The translations under genes and the position numbers were made by a program. DNA of 64,000 nucleotides from Sulfuricaulis sp. (GTDB lineage: Bacteria; Pseudomonadota; Gammaproteobacteria; Acidiferrobacterales; Sulfurifustaceae), in contig JAUSDQ010000096.1 in NCBI GenBank assembly GCA_030650525.1, forward strand, positions 59,448 through 123,447, given 5' to 3'. Shown here piece after piece: positions 25,805 to 34,672 of this stretch; position 1 is the first letter of the stretch, and each line of letters begins with the position of its first letter. The notes under the pieces are model-generated. The model did no database searches. It was not told where the DNA came from and saw only the letters and a list, made by a program, of their open reading frames with translations.

Positions 25805-26671
25805 ATGATCGACTACGAAAAAACCCGTGCCTGGCGTTCCGCCGATGTGCGCCATTCCTATACCTCCAAGGACACCATCCTCTATGCGCTGGGGCTTGGC
25901 GTCGGCGCCGATCCGCTGGATCCGCATCAGCTGCGTTTCACCTATGAAAAGGATCTGTTGGCCCTGCCCACGATGACCGCGGTGATCGCCTCACCGGGCT
26001 CCTGGATGCGCGATCGCACCGAGCTGGGCATCGACTTCCTGAAGCTGGTGCATGGCGAGCAGAGCGTGACCATGCATGCCACCCTGCCGCCGGCCGCAAC
26101 CCTGATCGGGCGTAGCCAGGTCGTGCGCATCGTTGACAAGGGCGAAGGCAAGGGCGCCGTGCTGCACGTCGAGAAACTTCTCACTGACGAGGCCAGCGGC
26201 CAGCACATCGCCACGGTCGAACAGGTGCTGTTTTTGCGCGGCGACGGCGGTTTCTCGAAACATGGCGGCGGCGACGAGGCGGCCCCGGCCTTGCCGGCCA
26301 TGCCTGAGACGGCGCCCGATCTGGTGCTGGAGTTCTCGACGCGTGCGGACGCCGCGCTGCTTTATCGCTTGTCCGGCGACTTGAACCCCTTGCACATCGA
26401 CCCGGCGGTCGCGGCCAAGGCCGGTTTTCCACGTCCCATCCTGCACGGCCTGGCCACCTACGGCGTGGCCTGTCACGGCATCGTCAAGGCATTTTGCGAT
26501 TACGACCCGACCCGGTTGAAGTCCATTCGCGCGCGCCTGTCGTCGCCGGTCTATCCGGGCGAGACCCTGCGCCTGGAATGCTGGCGTGTGACCCACAACG
26601 AGATTGCCTTTCGCGCCCGTCTCGCCGAGCGTGACGTGGTGGTGTTGACGAACGGAAGAGCCACGCTATGA
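25805..26671 (+). CDS. MaoC-like (R)-specific enoyl-CoA hydratase (double hot-dog)
   Basis: 288 residues of the hydratase-2 type found in peroxisomal multifunctional enzyme 2 and bacterial MaoC relatives. Two hot-dog halves are present. The second carries the hydratase-2 motif: YRLSGDLNPLHIDPAVAAKAGFPRPILHGLATYG, with the catalytic Asp and His in DLNPLHIDP. It would hydrate a trans-2-enoyl-CoA to an (R)-3-hydroxyacyl-CoA, the stereochemistry complementary to the crotonases here. The ribosome site before ATG 25805 is weak. The stop overlaps the next ATG. Confidence 0.87.
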   Translation: MIDYEKTRAWRSADVRHSYTSKDTILYALGLGVGADPLDPHQLRFTYEKDLLALPTMTAVIASPGSWMRDRTELGIDFLKLVHGEQSVTMHATLPPAATLIGRSQVVRIVDKGEGKGAVLHVEKLLTDEASGQHIATVEQVLFLRGDGGFSKHGGGDEAAPALPAMPETAPDLVLEFSTRADAALLYRLSGDLNPLHIDPAVAAKAGFPRPILHGLATYGVACHGIVKAFCDYDPTRLKSIRARLSSPVYPGETLRLECWRVTHNEIAFRARLAERDVVVLTNGRATL

Positions 26672-27663
26672 GTGCTGCCTTGCCCGCGACCATGCGTGCC
26701 TGGCGGGTTGAACAAATCACCGAGGCGGGTGAAATGCAGCTGCGGACCATCGAGGTGCCGGTGCCGGGGCCCGACCAGTATCTGGTGCGCGTTGAGGCGG
26801 CGGGCCTGGCCTTCGGCGACACCCTGATCGTGCGCGGCAAGTACCAGGTCAAGCCGCCATTGCCCTTCACGCCAGGTTCCGAGGTCGTGGGCACCATCGT
26901 GCAAGGCGAGGGTGGTCCGCTGGCGGTCGGCACGCGCATCGCGAGTTCCTCCCGCCAGGGCGGCTTCGCCGAATATGCCCTGGTGCCACGCACCGAAGCC
27001 ATTGCGATGGAGCCGGGCCTGGACGCTGGCGCGGCGCTGGCCTTGCGCAGCAATTTTCCGACCTCGCTGTTCGCTCTGCGTCATGCCGGGCGACTGCAGG
27101 CGGGCGAGACGCTGCTGGTGCATGCCGGCGCCGGTGGCGTCGGCAGTGCCGCTGTGCAGCTCGGCAAACTCATGGGCGCGCGCGTCATCGCCACCGCTGG
27201 CGGGCCGGACAAAGTGAAGGCCTGCCGCGCGGCGGGCGCCGACGAGGCCCTGGACTATCGCTCCAAGGATTGGGTTGACACGGTGAAGCAGCTGGCCCCG
27301 GGTGGCGTGGATGTGGTCTATGACCCGGTGGGTGGCGAGACCGGGGTGCAAAGCCTGCGTTGCCTGGCCTTTGGCGCGCGTTACCTGGTGATCGGTTTCG
27401 CCGGCGGCGCGCTCACCCAGTTGCCCGCCAATCGACTGCTGCTGCACAATGCCAGTGCCGTCGGTGTGCTGTGGGGCGAGGTGCGCAAGCGCGATCCCGC
27501 GCTTTCAGCGCGGCTCACGCGCGAGGTTTACGACTGGCATCGCAGCGGCCAGCTCAAGTTGTTGCCGAGTCAGGATTACGAGTTTGAGCAGGCGCGCGAG
27601 GCGCTGGCCGCGCTGGACGGTCGCGCCAGCGTGGGCAAAGTCTGGCTGCGGTGCGGCCCGTGA
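26668..27663 (+). CDS. zinc-independent quinone oxidoreductase-like MDR (copy 1)
   Basis: 331 residues of the medium-chain reductase family. A GroES-like N-domain lacks the catalytic zinc ligands, and the Rossmann motif HAGAGGVGSAAVQLGKLMGARVI binds NADPH. NPDH-type quinone oxidoreductases and enoyl-(thioester) reductases belong here; either would reduce an activated C=C bond. A related protein is encoded at 46813-47808 (shared GKYQVKPPLPFTPG and GQYQVKPPLPFSPG). It is translationally coupled to the MaoC-like gene by ATGA. Confidence 0.85.
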   Translation: MSAALPATMRAWRVEQITEAGEMQLRTIEVPVPGPDQYLVRVEAAGLAFGDTLIVRGKYQVKPPLPFTPGSEVVGTIVQGEGGPLAVGTRIASSSRQGGFAEYALVPRTEAIAMEPGLDAGAALALRSNFPTSLFALRHAGRLQAGETLLVHAGAGGVGSAAVQLGKLMGARVIATAGGPDKVKACRAAGADEALDYRSKDWVDTVKQLAPGGVDVVYDPVGGETGVQSLRCLAFGARYLVIGFAGGALTQLPANRLLLHNASAVGVLWGEVRKRDPALSARLTREVYDWHRSGQLKLLPSQDYEFEQAREALAALDGRASVGKVWLRCGP

Positions 27664-27679
27664 GCCAAGGAGTATCAGG

Positions 27680-28885
27680 ATGCGTGTTTTCGAAGGCTTG
27701 AAGGTCATCGACGCCGCGGGCTACATCGCCGCGCCTGGCGCCGCCACCATCTTGTCGGATTTCGGCGCCGACGTCATCAAGATTGAACCGCCAGGGGAGG
27801 GCGACGGCTTTCGCAAGATATACCGTCTGCCCAATCTGGCCGTGTCGGAGCACAACTACCTGTGGATGCAGGTCGCGCGCAACCGGCGCGCGCTGGCGCT
27901 GGACCTGAAGAGCACCGAAGGGCAGGCGGTGCTGCACCGCCTGGTGCAGTCGGCCGATGTGTTCGTGACCAATGCGCCGCCGGACACGCGCGAACGGCTC
28001 GGCCTGGCCTACAGCCAGCTCGAATTGCTCAATCCGCGCCTGATCTACGCCTCGCTCACCGGCTATGGCGAGACCGGCCCGGAAGCCGCCAAGCCCGGCT
28101 TCGACGCCACCACCTACTGGGCGCGAAGCGGTCTGGCCGACCTGGTGCGCCCCGACCCGGACGGACCGCCCGCCAATGCCGCCAACGGCATGGGCGACCA
28201 GCCGGCGGCCGGCATGCTTTATGCCGCCATCGTGACCGCGCTCTACCGGCGCGAACGCACCGGCCGCGGAGCCATGGTCAGCAGCTCCCTGATCGCCAAT
28301 GGGGCCTGGGCCAATGCGATGTCGATTCAGGCCGCGCTGGTCGGTGGCGAGGTCGTGTATCGCCGTCCACGCAGCCAGGCCCGCAATGCGTTGACGAACT
28401 ACTACCGCTGCCGCGACGGGCGCTGGTTCCTGCTGAGCCTGGTGGCCGAGGAAAAAGCCTGGCCCAGCTTTGCGCCCCTGGTCGGCATCGGTCATCTGCT
28501 CACCGACCCGCGCTTCGCGGCCATGACGCAGCGGCGTGCCCATGCGATGGAACTCACCGTCATCCTCGACGAGGCGTTCGCCCGGCGGGACAGCGGCGAA
28601 TGGCAGGCCCTGTTCGAGGCCGCGGGCCATACCGTGGGGCTGATTGCCCGTACCGCGGACGTTGTGAATGACGAACAGATGCGCATCGCGGGGGCCATCG
28701 TGCCCGGCGACGGCATTCCCGGCACCGGTCTGACGGTGGACAGCCCGTTTCAGATATCGGATGAACTGAAGGTGCGGCCGCGACCGGCGCCCGCGGTCGG
28801 TCAGCACAGCGATGAGGTGCTGCGCGAGGCCGGCTACGGCAGCGACGAGATTGACCGTCTGCGCCGCGCCGGTGTCGTCGGCTGA
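27680..28885 (+). CDS. CaiB/BaiF (type III) CoA-transferase
   Basis: 401 residues. N-terminal Rossmann part AAPGAATILSDFGADVIKIEPP, then NPRLIYASLTGYGETGPEA and GFDATTYWARSGL, whose Asp is the expected acyl-anhydride residue. The C-terminus is VGQHSDEVLREAGYGSDEIDRLR. It would transfer CoA from an acyl-CoA donor to a free acid, activating or recycling the pathway acid. It is similar to the gene at 35957-37174. ATG 27680 follows AAGGAG. Confidence 0.88.
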   Translation: MRVFEGLKVIDAAGYIAAPGAATILSDFGADVIKIEPPGEGDGFRKIYRLPNLAVSEHNYLWMQVARNRRALALDLKSTEGQAVLHRLVQSADVFVTNAPPDTRERLGLAYSQLELLNPRLIYASLTGYGETGPEAAKPGFDATTYWARSGLADLVRPDPDGPPANAANGMGDQPAAGMLYAAIVTALYRRERTGRGAMVSSSLIANGAWANAMSIQAALVGGEVVYRRPRSQARNALTNYYRCRDGRWFLLSLVAEEKAWPSFAPLVGIGHLLTDPRFAAMTQRRAHAMELTVILDEAFARRDSGEWQALFEAAGHTVGLIARTADVVNDEQMRIAGAIVPGDGIPGTGLTVDSPFQISDELKVRPRPAPAVGQHSDEVLREAGYGSDEIDRLRRAGVVG

Positions 28886-28910
28886 CACCCTGGATCAAGC
28901 GCCGCACACG

Positions 28911-30026
28911 ATGGAACCCTCGAAGCATGTGCTGGTGCTCGGCGCGACCGGACTGGTCGGCCAGGCCGCGGCGCGCCACTTCGCGGCCCAGCCCGGCTGC
29001 CGGGTCACGGCGGTCTCGCGCAGCCGGCCCTTGATGCTCGGCGGTGCCGAGCATCTCAGCCTCGATCTGGACGACGTCCATGCCACGGCAGCGGCCTTCA
29101 GCGCCATGACGACGGTGACCCATGTGGTCTATGCGGCGGTCCAAGAGCAGGGCGACCTGGTCGCGGGCTGGACCGAGGACGAGCACGTGCGGCGCAACGC
29201 TCGCATGCTGCGCCACGTGCTCGAGCCCCTGGCGCAGGCGGCGCCGCGCTTGCGCCACGTGACGGCGCTGCAAGGCCCCAAGGCCTATGGCGTGCATGTC
29301 AGGCCGCTGGCGATTCCGGCGCGCGAAGGCCGCGGCGAGATGCGCGAGGTCCCGAATTTCTATTGGCTGCAGGAAGACGAGTTGCGCACGCGCCAGCGCG
29401 GCAAGCCCTGGAGCTGGACGATCTTTCGCCCGACCTTGGTCGTGGGCGAATCGGTCGGCGGTTCGATGAACCTGGTGGCAACGCTGGGTGTCTATGCCGC
29501 GCTGATGCGCGAACGCGGACGGCAGTTGCCGTACCCGGGCGCGCCGGGCCTGATCAAGCAGCCCAGCGACGTGGACCTGATGGCGCGCGCCATCGACTGG
29601 GCTGGGCAAAGCCCCGCCGCGGCGAATGAAGTGTTCAACATCGACAATGGCGAAGTGTTCTGCTTCGAGACCGTGTGGCCGGCGATTTGCGACGCACTGG
29701 GCATGGTGCCCGACGTGCCCAAGCCGCTGCGGCTGGCGGACTTCCTGGCGGCCCATGCACCGGACTGGGACCGCATTCGCGCGCGGCACCAGCTGCTGGC
29801 GCCGCCACTGGCACGTTTTCTTGGCACCTCGCCCATGCTGGCGGACTTCTCGCTGGGCTCGGGCCCGGCCGCCCTGCGCGGGCCCGCGATCCTGTCCAGC
29901 GTCAAGCTGCGCCAAGCCGGCTTTCACGAGGTCATGGACAGCGAGGAAATGTTCCGTAAATGGTTCCGGTGCTACCAGCAGCACCAGCTCCTTCCTTCAC
30001 CCGAGCATGAGCATGACAAGTTCTGA
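28911..30026 (+). CDS. PRISE-type NAD(P)H-dependent enone reductase (copy 2)
   Basis: 371 residues, paralogous to 20805-21893. The nucleotide loop is GATGLVG; LQGPKAYGVHVR carries Lys124, and NFYWLQEDELRTRQRG carries Tyr151. The shared GGSMNLVATLGVYAALMRERG is nearly the same in both copies. It should reduce an alpha,beta-unsaturated carbonyl. Two copies in one operon may serve two isomers or two steps. No clear ribosome site is seen before 28911, so translation may depend on coupling from the CoA-transferase 25 bp upstream. Confidence 0.8.
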   Translation: MEPSKHVLVLGATGLVGQAAARHFAAQPGCRVTAVSRSRPLMLGGAEHLSLDLDDVHATAAAFSAMTTVTHVVYAAVQEQGDLVAGWTEDEHVRRNARMLRHVLEPLAQAAPRLRHVTALQGPKAYGVHVRPLAIPAREGRGEMREVPNFYWLQEDELRTRQRGKPWSWTIFRPTLVVGESVGGSMNLVATLGVYAALMRERGRQLPYPGAPGLIKQPSDVDLMARAIDWAGQSPAAANEVFNIDNGEVFCFETVWPAICDALGMVPDVPKPLRLADFLAAHAPDWDRIRARHQLLAPPLARFLGTSPMLADFSLGSGPAALRGPAILSSVKLRQAGFHEVMDSEEMFRKWFRCYQQHQLLPSPEHEHDKF

Positions 30027-30813
30027 AAGCGGCTCCGACGACGTGGTGCAATTGGAGCGAGTCGGCGTTCACATCGTCGTCGTCACCATCAACCGGCCGC
30101 AGGCGCGCAATGCCGTCAGCAGCGCGGTGACGCGCTTGCTCGAGGCGCACGTCAAGGCGATCGAGGCCGATGCGACGATCCGGGTCGCGATCCTGACTGG
30201 CGCCGGTCGCCAGGCATTCTGCGCCGGCGCCGATCTGAAAGAGATGACGCGCGGCAGCGCGGGCGGAACGCGCACGACCGAGGAGGGCGGTTTTGCTGGC
30301 TTCGTGTTCGCGCCGCGGCGCAAGCTGTGGATCGCCGCGGTCAATGGCGCCGCCGTTGCCGGCGGTTTCGAGCTGGTGCTGGCTTGCGACATGGTGATCG
30401 CCTCGACGCAGGCCGTGTTCGGATTGCCCGAGGTCAAGCGTGGCCTGGCGGCCACGGCCGGCGGCATCTTTCGCCTGCCGCGTGCGCTGCCGCGCGCCGT
30501 GGCGCTGGAGATGATCGTCACCGGAGACACGATGGACGCGCGGCGTGCCCATGCATTGGGCTTGGTCAACCACCTGGTTGCGCCCGAACTGGTACTGCAG
30601 GAGGCGCTGCGCGTGGCCGAAACCGTCAGCCGCAACGCGCCGCTGGCCGTGGCCTGGAGCCTGGAATTGGCGCGCCGCGCGCATGATTTCGACGAAGCCG
30701 AGTTGCGTCGTCGCGCGCGGGAACTGAGCACGCGCATCCTCGCCACCGAGGACGCGCGCGAGGGACCGCGCGCATTTGCCGAAAATCGTGCGCCGCTTTG
30801 GCGCGGCTGCTGA
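30007..30813 (+). CDS. enoyl-CoA hydratase (crotonase)
   Basis: About 268 residues. LTGAGRQAFCAGADLKEM and VNGAAVAGGFELVLACDM form the oxyanion hole. Both hydratase glutamates are present (GGFEL and FGLPEVKRGLAATAGG), so true hydration is likely. The start lies inside the end of the PRISE gene (ATG 30007 or 30013), giving a 14-20-bp overlap typical of coupled genes. It is the only crotonase in this operon with both Glu residues. Confidence 0.85.
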   Translation: MSMTSSESGSDDVVQLERVGVHIVVVTINRPQARNAVSSAVTRLLEAHVKAIEADATIRVAILTGAGRQAFCAGADLKEMTRGSAGGTRTTEEGGFAGFVFAPRRKLWIAAVNGAAVAGGFELVLACDMVIASTQAVFGLPEVKRGLAATAGGIFRLPRALPRAVALEMIVTGDTMDARRAHALGLVNHLVAPELVLQEALRVAETVSRNAPLAVAWSLELARRAHDFDEAELRRRARELSTRILATEDAREGPRAFAENRAPLWRGC

Positions 30814-30826
30814 AAGGATGACAAGC

Positions 30827-31780
30827 ATGAATCAAGTTCCAACCATTCTGGCCACTGGCCTGCAGTTTCCGGAGGGGCCGATCGCGATGCCCGATGGCTC
30901 CGTGCTGTTCGTCGAGATCGGCGCGGGCCGGCTCAGCCGCTGGCGCCGCGACGGTGGCATCCAGACCGTGGCCACGCCCGGCGGTGGCCCCAACGGCGCG
31001 GCCATCGGACCGGACGGCGCCTGCTACGTATGCAACAACGGCGGCTTCGTCTGGCATACCGATCCCGACGGTGGACGCTACCCGCATGGTCGCGCGGTGG
31101 ACTATGCGGGCGGCCGCATCGAGCGCATCGACCTGGCCAGCGGCCGCGTCGAGCGCCTGTACGACCGTACCGAGCGCGGACCCTTGTCCGGTCCGAATGA
31201 CATCGTGTTCGATGCCCAGGGTGGTTTCTGGTTCACCGACCTGGGTTCGATGGGTGAAAACGAAATCGCGCGGGGCCGCATTTGCTATGCGCGCGCCGAC
31301 GGCTCGCTGATCCGCGACGTCGTGGTGCCCATGCTCACGCCCAACGGCATCGGCCTGTCGCCCGACGGCAAGACCTTGTACGTGGCCGAAACCGTGACCG
31401 CTCGCGTCTGGGCTTTCGACATCACGGGTCCGGGCGAACTCGCGCTCAGGCCCTGGCCGGCGCTCACGCCCGGCACGCTGCTGTTTGCCTCGGGCCTCTA
31501 CTGCATGTTTGACTCGCTGGCGGTGGAGGCGGGCGGCAATGTCTGCGTCGCCACCATTGGCCCGCCAGGCATTGCCGGCATCTCCGTGCTGTCACCACAG
31601 GGCGATTTGCTTGAGCGCGTGGCGATGCCGGATCGTTCCACGACCAATATTTGTTTTGGCGGAACCGATTTGCGCACGGCCGTCATTACGCTGTCGCGAT
31701 CGGGCAGGCTGGCGTCAATGCCGTGGGCAAGGCCAGGCTTGCCGCTGGAATGGCTCAATCGCCAGCCGGCCGCGTCATGA
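30827..31780 (+). CDS. SMP-30/gluconolactonase-family lactonase (copy 2)
   Basis: 317 residues, paralogue of 19850-20797. Matching propeller blocks are GLQFPEGPIAMPDGSVLFVEIG, GPNGAAIGPDGACYVCNNGG, SGPNDIVFDAQGGFWFTDLG and TPNGIGLSPDGKTLYVAET. A lactone hydrolase is the likely role. ATG 30827 has AAAGGA at 7 bp; ATG 30818 is too close to it. It is followed 61 bp on by a periplasmic binding protein gene. Confidence 0.86.
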   Translation: MNQVPTILATGLQFPEGPIAMPDGSVLFVEIGAGRLSRWRRDGGIQTVATPGGGPNGAAIGPDGACYVCNNGGFVWHTDPDGGRYPHGRAVDYAGGRIERIDLASGRVERLYDRTERGPLSGPNDIVFDAQGGFWFTDLGSMGENEIARGRICYARADGSLIRDVVVPMLTPNGIGLSPDGKTLYVAETVTARVWAFDITGPGELALRPWPALTPGTLLFASGLYCMFDSLAVEAGGNVCVATIGPPGIAGISVLSPQGDLLERVAMPDRSTTNICFGGTDLRTAVITLSRSGRLASMPWARPGLPLEWLNRQPAAS

Positions 31781-31841
31781 AAATCCATGTGCCGACCGGC
31801 CCAGCGGTCGATTTCCTTATTCCATCAACGAAAGAAATCTC

Positions 31842-33083
31842 ATGAAGCTCCACACTTTTCTATTGCCCATGGTGGCGGCATTGGCAGGCGCAGCGGTGAG
31901 TGCCAGCCACGCCGAAGTCATCAAGATCGCGCACATTGATCCCTATTCGGGTCCGGCCGCGGGCAACAACCAGTACAACGTGAATCTGCTGAAGTACGTG
32001 GTGGAGCTGGCCAATCGCAATGGCTGGGCCGGGGCGAACAACAGCTTCGAGGTGGTCGGCTTCGACAACAAGAACAGCGCGCAAGAGTCGGTGCTGCAAT
32101 TCAAGAACGCCACCGACCAGGGCATCCAATATGTGGTGCAGGGTTTGAGTTCGGCGGTCGGGCTGGCCTTGGTCGATGCCGCCAATCGGCACAACGAACG
32201 CAATCCTGGCAAGGAGGTGCTCATCCTGACGCCCAACGATCAGGCCACCGAAATGACGAACGAGAACTGCAGCTTCTGGTTCTTCCGTTTCGACGCCAAC
32301 GTGGACATGCGCAGCCAGGCCCTGGCAAGCTACGTGGCGAAAAACAAGTCGATCAAGAAGACATACCTGATCAACCAGAACTACGCCATGGGTCAGCAGG
32401 TCAGCGGGATGATGAAGACGGAGCTCAAGCGCAAGCGCCCCGATGTTCAGATCGTCGGCGACGACCTGCATCCGATGCTTCAGGTGAAAGACTTCGCGCC
32501 CTATGTCGCCAAGATCAAGGCGTCCGGAGCCGATTCGATCATCACGGCCAACTGGAACACCGACCTGTCGCTGCTGGTGCGCGCCCTCAAGGACTCGAAT
32601 TTGAAAGTGCCGCTTTACACCTACAACGCGTCCTCCCCCGGCATGCCCACCGCGCTCGCTGCCGCCGGCGCGGAGAACGTCAAGTTGGTGACTTACTGGG
32701 TGACCAATGATGACCTCAAGGATTCAGCGAACGTGATCAATGCATTCAAGACGCAAACCGGCAATGACTTCACCAGTCTCCCCTGGTACAACATGATGCG
32801 CATGCTGTCGCAGGCGATCAAGGACGGGAAATCGGCGAAACCGCTCGCGGTGGCGCGCGCGCTGGAAGACATGCGCATCACCAGCCTGAACGGTGAATTG
32901 CAGATGCGCAAGTCCGATCACCAGATCCAGCAGCCACTGGTCATCGCCGAATGGAAAAAGGCGAATGGCAAGGATGTTAAATATGACCAGGAAAAAACCG
33001 GCTGGGGCTTCAAGACCATTGAAAAAATCGATGCCTATGTCTCGTCCCTGCCGACAACTTGTCAGATGAAACGCCCGACCTGA
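31842..33083 (+). CDS. periplasmic LivJ-like ABC substrate-binding protein (copy 2)
   Basis: 413 residues. Signal peptide MKLHTFLLPMVAALAGAAVS ending SHA, then EVIKIAHIDPYSGPAAGNNQYN. It is nearly colinear with the copies at 8373-9614 and 61381-62622, and all three end with a Cys-containing tail (TTCQMKRP here). Last gene of the rightward operon, so its ligand is probably the substrate of that pathway. No ABC permease or ATPase is present; it may feed a transporter encoded elsewhere. The preceding 61 bp have no evident promoter. Confidence 0.88.
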   Translation: MKLHTFLLPMVAALAGAAVSASHAEVIKIAHIDPYSGPAAGNNQYNVNLLKYVVELANRNGWAGANNSFEVVGFDNKNSAQESVLQFKNATDQGIQYVVQGLSSAVGLALVDAANRHNERNPGKEVLILTPNDQATEMTNENCSFWFFRFDANVDMRSQALASYVAKNKSIKKTYLINQNYAMGQQVSGMMKTELKRKRPDVQIVGDDLHPMLQVKDFAPYVAKIKASGADSIITANWNTDLSLLVRALKDSNLKVPLYTYNASSPGMPTALAAAGAENVKLVTYWVTNDDLKDSANVINAFKTQTGNDFTSLPWYNMMRMLSQAIKDGKSAKPLAVARALEDMRITSLNGELQMRKSDHQIQQPLVIAEWKKANGKDVKYDQEKTGWGFKTIEKIDAYVSSLPTTCQMKRPT

Positions 33084-33200
33084 TGGCCAGCGCACTGACC
33101 GTCAGTTTCATCGGGCTGGGCGCTAGTTCAGCCACATGGGTCCGGTCGGTCGTGGTCTGGTCACCAAGGCGCGACACGGCGCCGCCGCGTCGGCCGCTTG

Positions 33201-34454
33201 TCAGTTGCCGTGCCCCGTCGCATGATCGGGTTGTCGCAGCGGCACCAGCGCCAGCAGCGTTATCACACCGACCAGGCCGAAAGCCAGCCGGTGGCCGGTG
33301 CCGGCTGCCACCATCAGGCTGAACACGGTTGGCCCGACGACGAAGCCGGCGAAGAGCAGCATGGTGGCGCCGGCGGTGCTTTCTGCCACCGCGCCAGGCT
33401 CCGAGCGGCGCGCCACCTCCGCCATCTGGACACCGTTCCAGCTTGACACGGTACAGCCCGCCACCAGCGCCAGCGCGATGATGGACGCCGTGGGCCAAGC
33501 CGATGTGGCCGCGGCGAGCGCGAAGGTTGACAGGGCCGAAGTGACTGTCGTCCATTTCAGCACGCGCAGGCCCGAGCCCGTGCGGTCCGCGAGCCAGCCG
33601 AGCAAGGGTCGTCCCAGCACGCTGCAGGCCTGCATCAGCGCGAACAGGGCGCCTGCCTCGACCAGCAGCCAGTGCAGTTCCAGCACCAGGTAGGTGACGA
33701 AAAAAGTAAACCAGGCGCTTTGGCCGAAACCCAGGCACAGTCCGGCCATGCCCATGCGGCGCAGCGCCGGCGCCGCCGTGAGCGTCGCCAACGGGCGGCG
33801 GGCGTTGGACAGGGAGAGCAGCGCGCGCCATCCGATGGTCTGCGAGCGGTCTCTCTGGGCGTCGATGCGACGGCGCATGGGCTGTGCGACCAACAGCGCC
33901 GCCAGCGCGAACAGGGCACAGACCCAGGTCGCCGCTGGCACGCCATGGGCTTGAACCACGCTGGGCAAGGCCAGGCCGGCCAGCACGCCGCCCAGGGGCA
34001 CGCCGGCTTGCTTGATGGAGAAGATCAGACTCATGTGCTGGCGCGGCGCGTGTCGGTGCAGCACTTCGTTGGCGACTGACATGGAAGGCGCGAGGCCCAG
34101 ACCCATCAGCAGGCTACCCAGCAGCGGACCGGCCGCAAAGGGCAACCCGCACAACAGCGCGCCCAGGGCGCCGAGCCCGAGTCCGAGTTGCAGGCTGCGC
34201 ATCGGTCCGAAGCGCCGTGCCAAGGGTAAACCGAGCAGCAGAAACAGCACCGAGCTGATCGTCAGGACGGACGCCAGGTAGCCGATCTGCGTGGCCGGCC
34301 AGTCGATGCGGGGACCGAGCAAGGGCGCGGTGGTCGGCACCAGGCGCGCCAGGCCGCTGGCGGCGATCTGGATGATGAGCACGGCAAACAGGGGTGCCAG
34401 CCATGCCGATGTCGGGGCGTGTGACGCGTGGCCTGCTTGCGTCTTGCCCGTCAC
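33201..34454 (-). CDS. MFS transporter
   Basis: About 417 residues with twelve predicted membrane segments, beginning APLFAVLIIQIAASGLARLVPTTAPLL. The loop motif SVLTISSVLFLLLGLPLARRFG and the mid-protein KQAGVPLGGVLAGLALP are typical of CynX/NimT-like or general MFS importers. It probably carries the pathway acid or a product across the inner membrane. I place the start at GTG 34454, because the in-frame ATG at 34562 lies inside the FadR-type operator/promoter; the ribosome site before the GTG is poor, so the start is uncertain. It is divergent from a second MFS gene of another subfamily. Confidence 0.83.
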   Translation of the reverse strand: MTGKTQAGHASHAPTSAWLAPLFAVLIIQIAASGLARLVPTTAPLLGPRIDWPATQIGYLASVLTISSVLFLLLGLPLARRFGPMRSLQLGLGLGALGALLCGLPFAAGPLLGSLLMGLGLAPSMSVANEVLHRHAPRQHMSLIFSIKQAGVPLGGVLAGLALPSVVQAHGVPAATWVCALFALAALLVAQPMRRRIDAQRDRSQTIGWRALLSLSNARRPLATLTAAPALRRMGMAGLCLGFGQSAWFTFFVTYLVLELHWLLVEAGALFALMQACSVLGRPLLGWLADRTGSGLRVLKWTTVTSALSTFALAAATSAWPTASIIALALVAGCTVSSWNGVQMAEVARRSEPGAVAESTAGATMLLFAGFVVGPTVFSLMVAAGTGHRLAFGLVGVITLLALVPLRQPDHATGHGN

Positions 34455-34672
34455 GCCGCCGCCCCGTGGCCCACCGTCGCGGCGACCGCGCGATACATCG
34501 GGTGACGGACGCTGTTGCAGTTTTTCATGTCTAATGGTAGAACCAAGATATAATTTTGTCAATTTCCGGCTGCAACGGCATCCCCGTTTCCGGGTTCCTC
34601 CATGTCACCTGATCCCTCTGTTTTCCGCCAACTTGCCTGCCGCGGCCTTGCCGTGCCGGCGCGCGCCCTCGC
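34455..34672. promoter_or_regulatory. divergent promoter with second FadR-type operator
   Basis: Between two divergent MFS genes. TGGTAGAACCA (34535-34545) repeats the dyad at 17934-17944, with matching flanks. Rightward, a perfect TATAAT (34549-34554) lies 3 bp after it. Leftward, TTGCAG, 17 bp, TATATC ends one base before the dyad, the same geometry as the rightward promoter at 17.9 kb. A GntR/FadR-type repressor bound here would block both directions. Confidence 0.62.

Noticed and set aside
34454..34562. N-terminal extension of the leftward MFS protein to ATG 34562
   Set aside because: The extension runs through the operator and promoter and adds a polar, Gly/Arg-rich tail before the first membrane helix.
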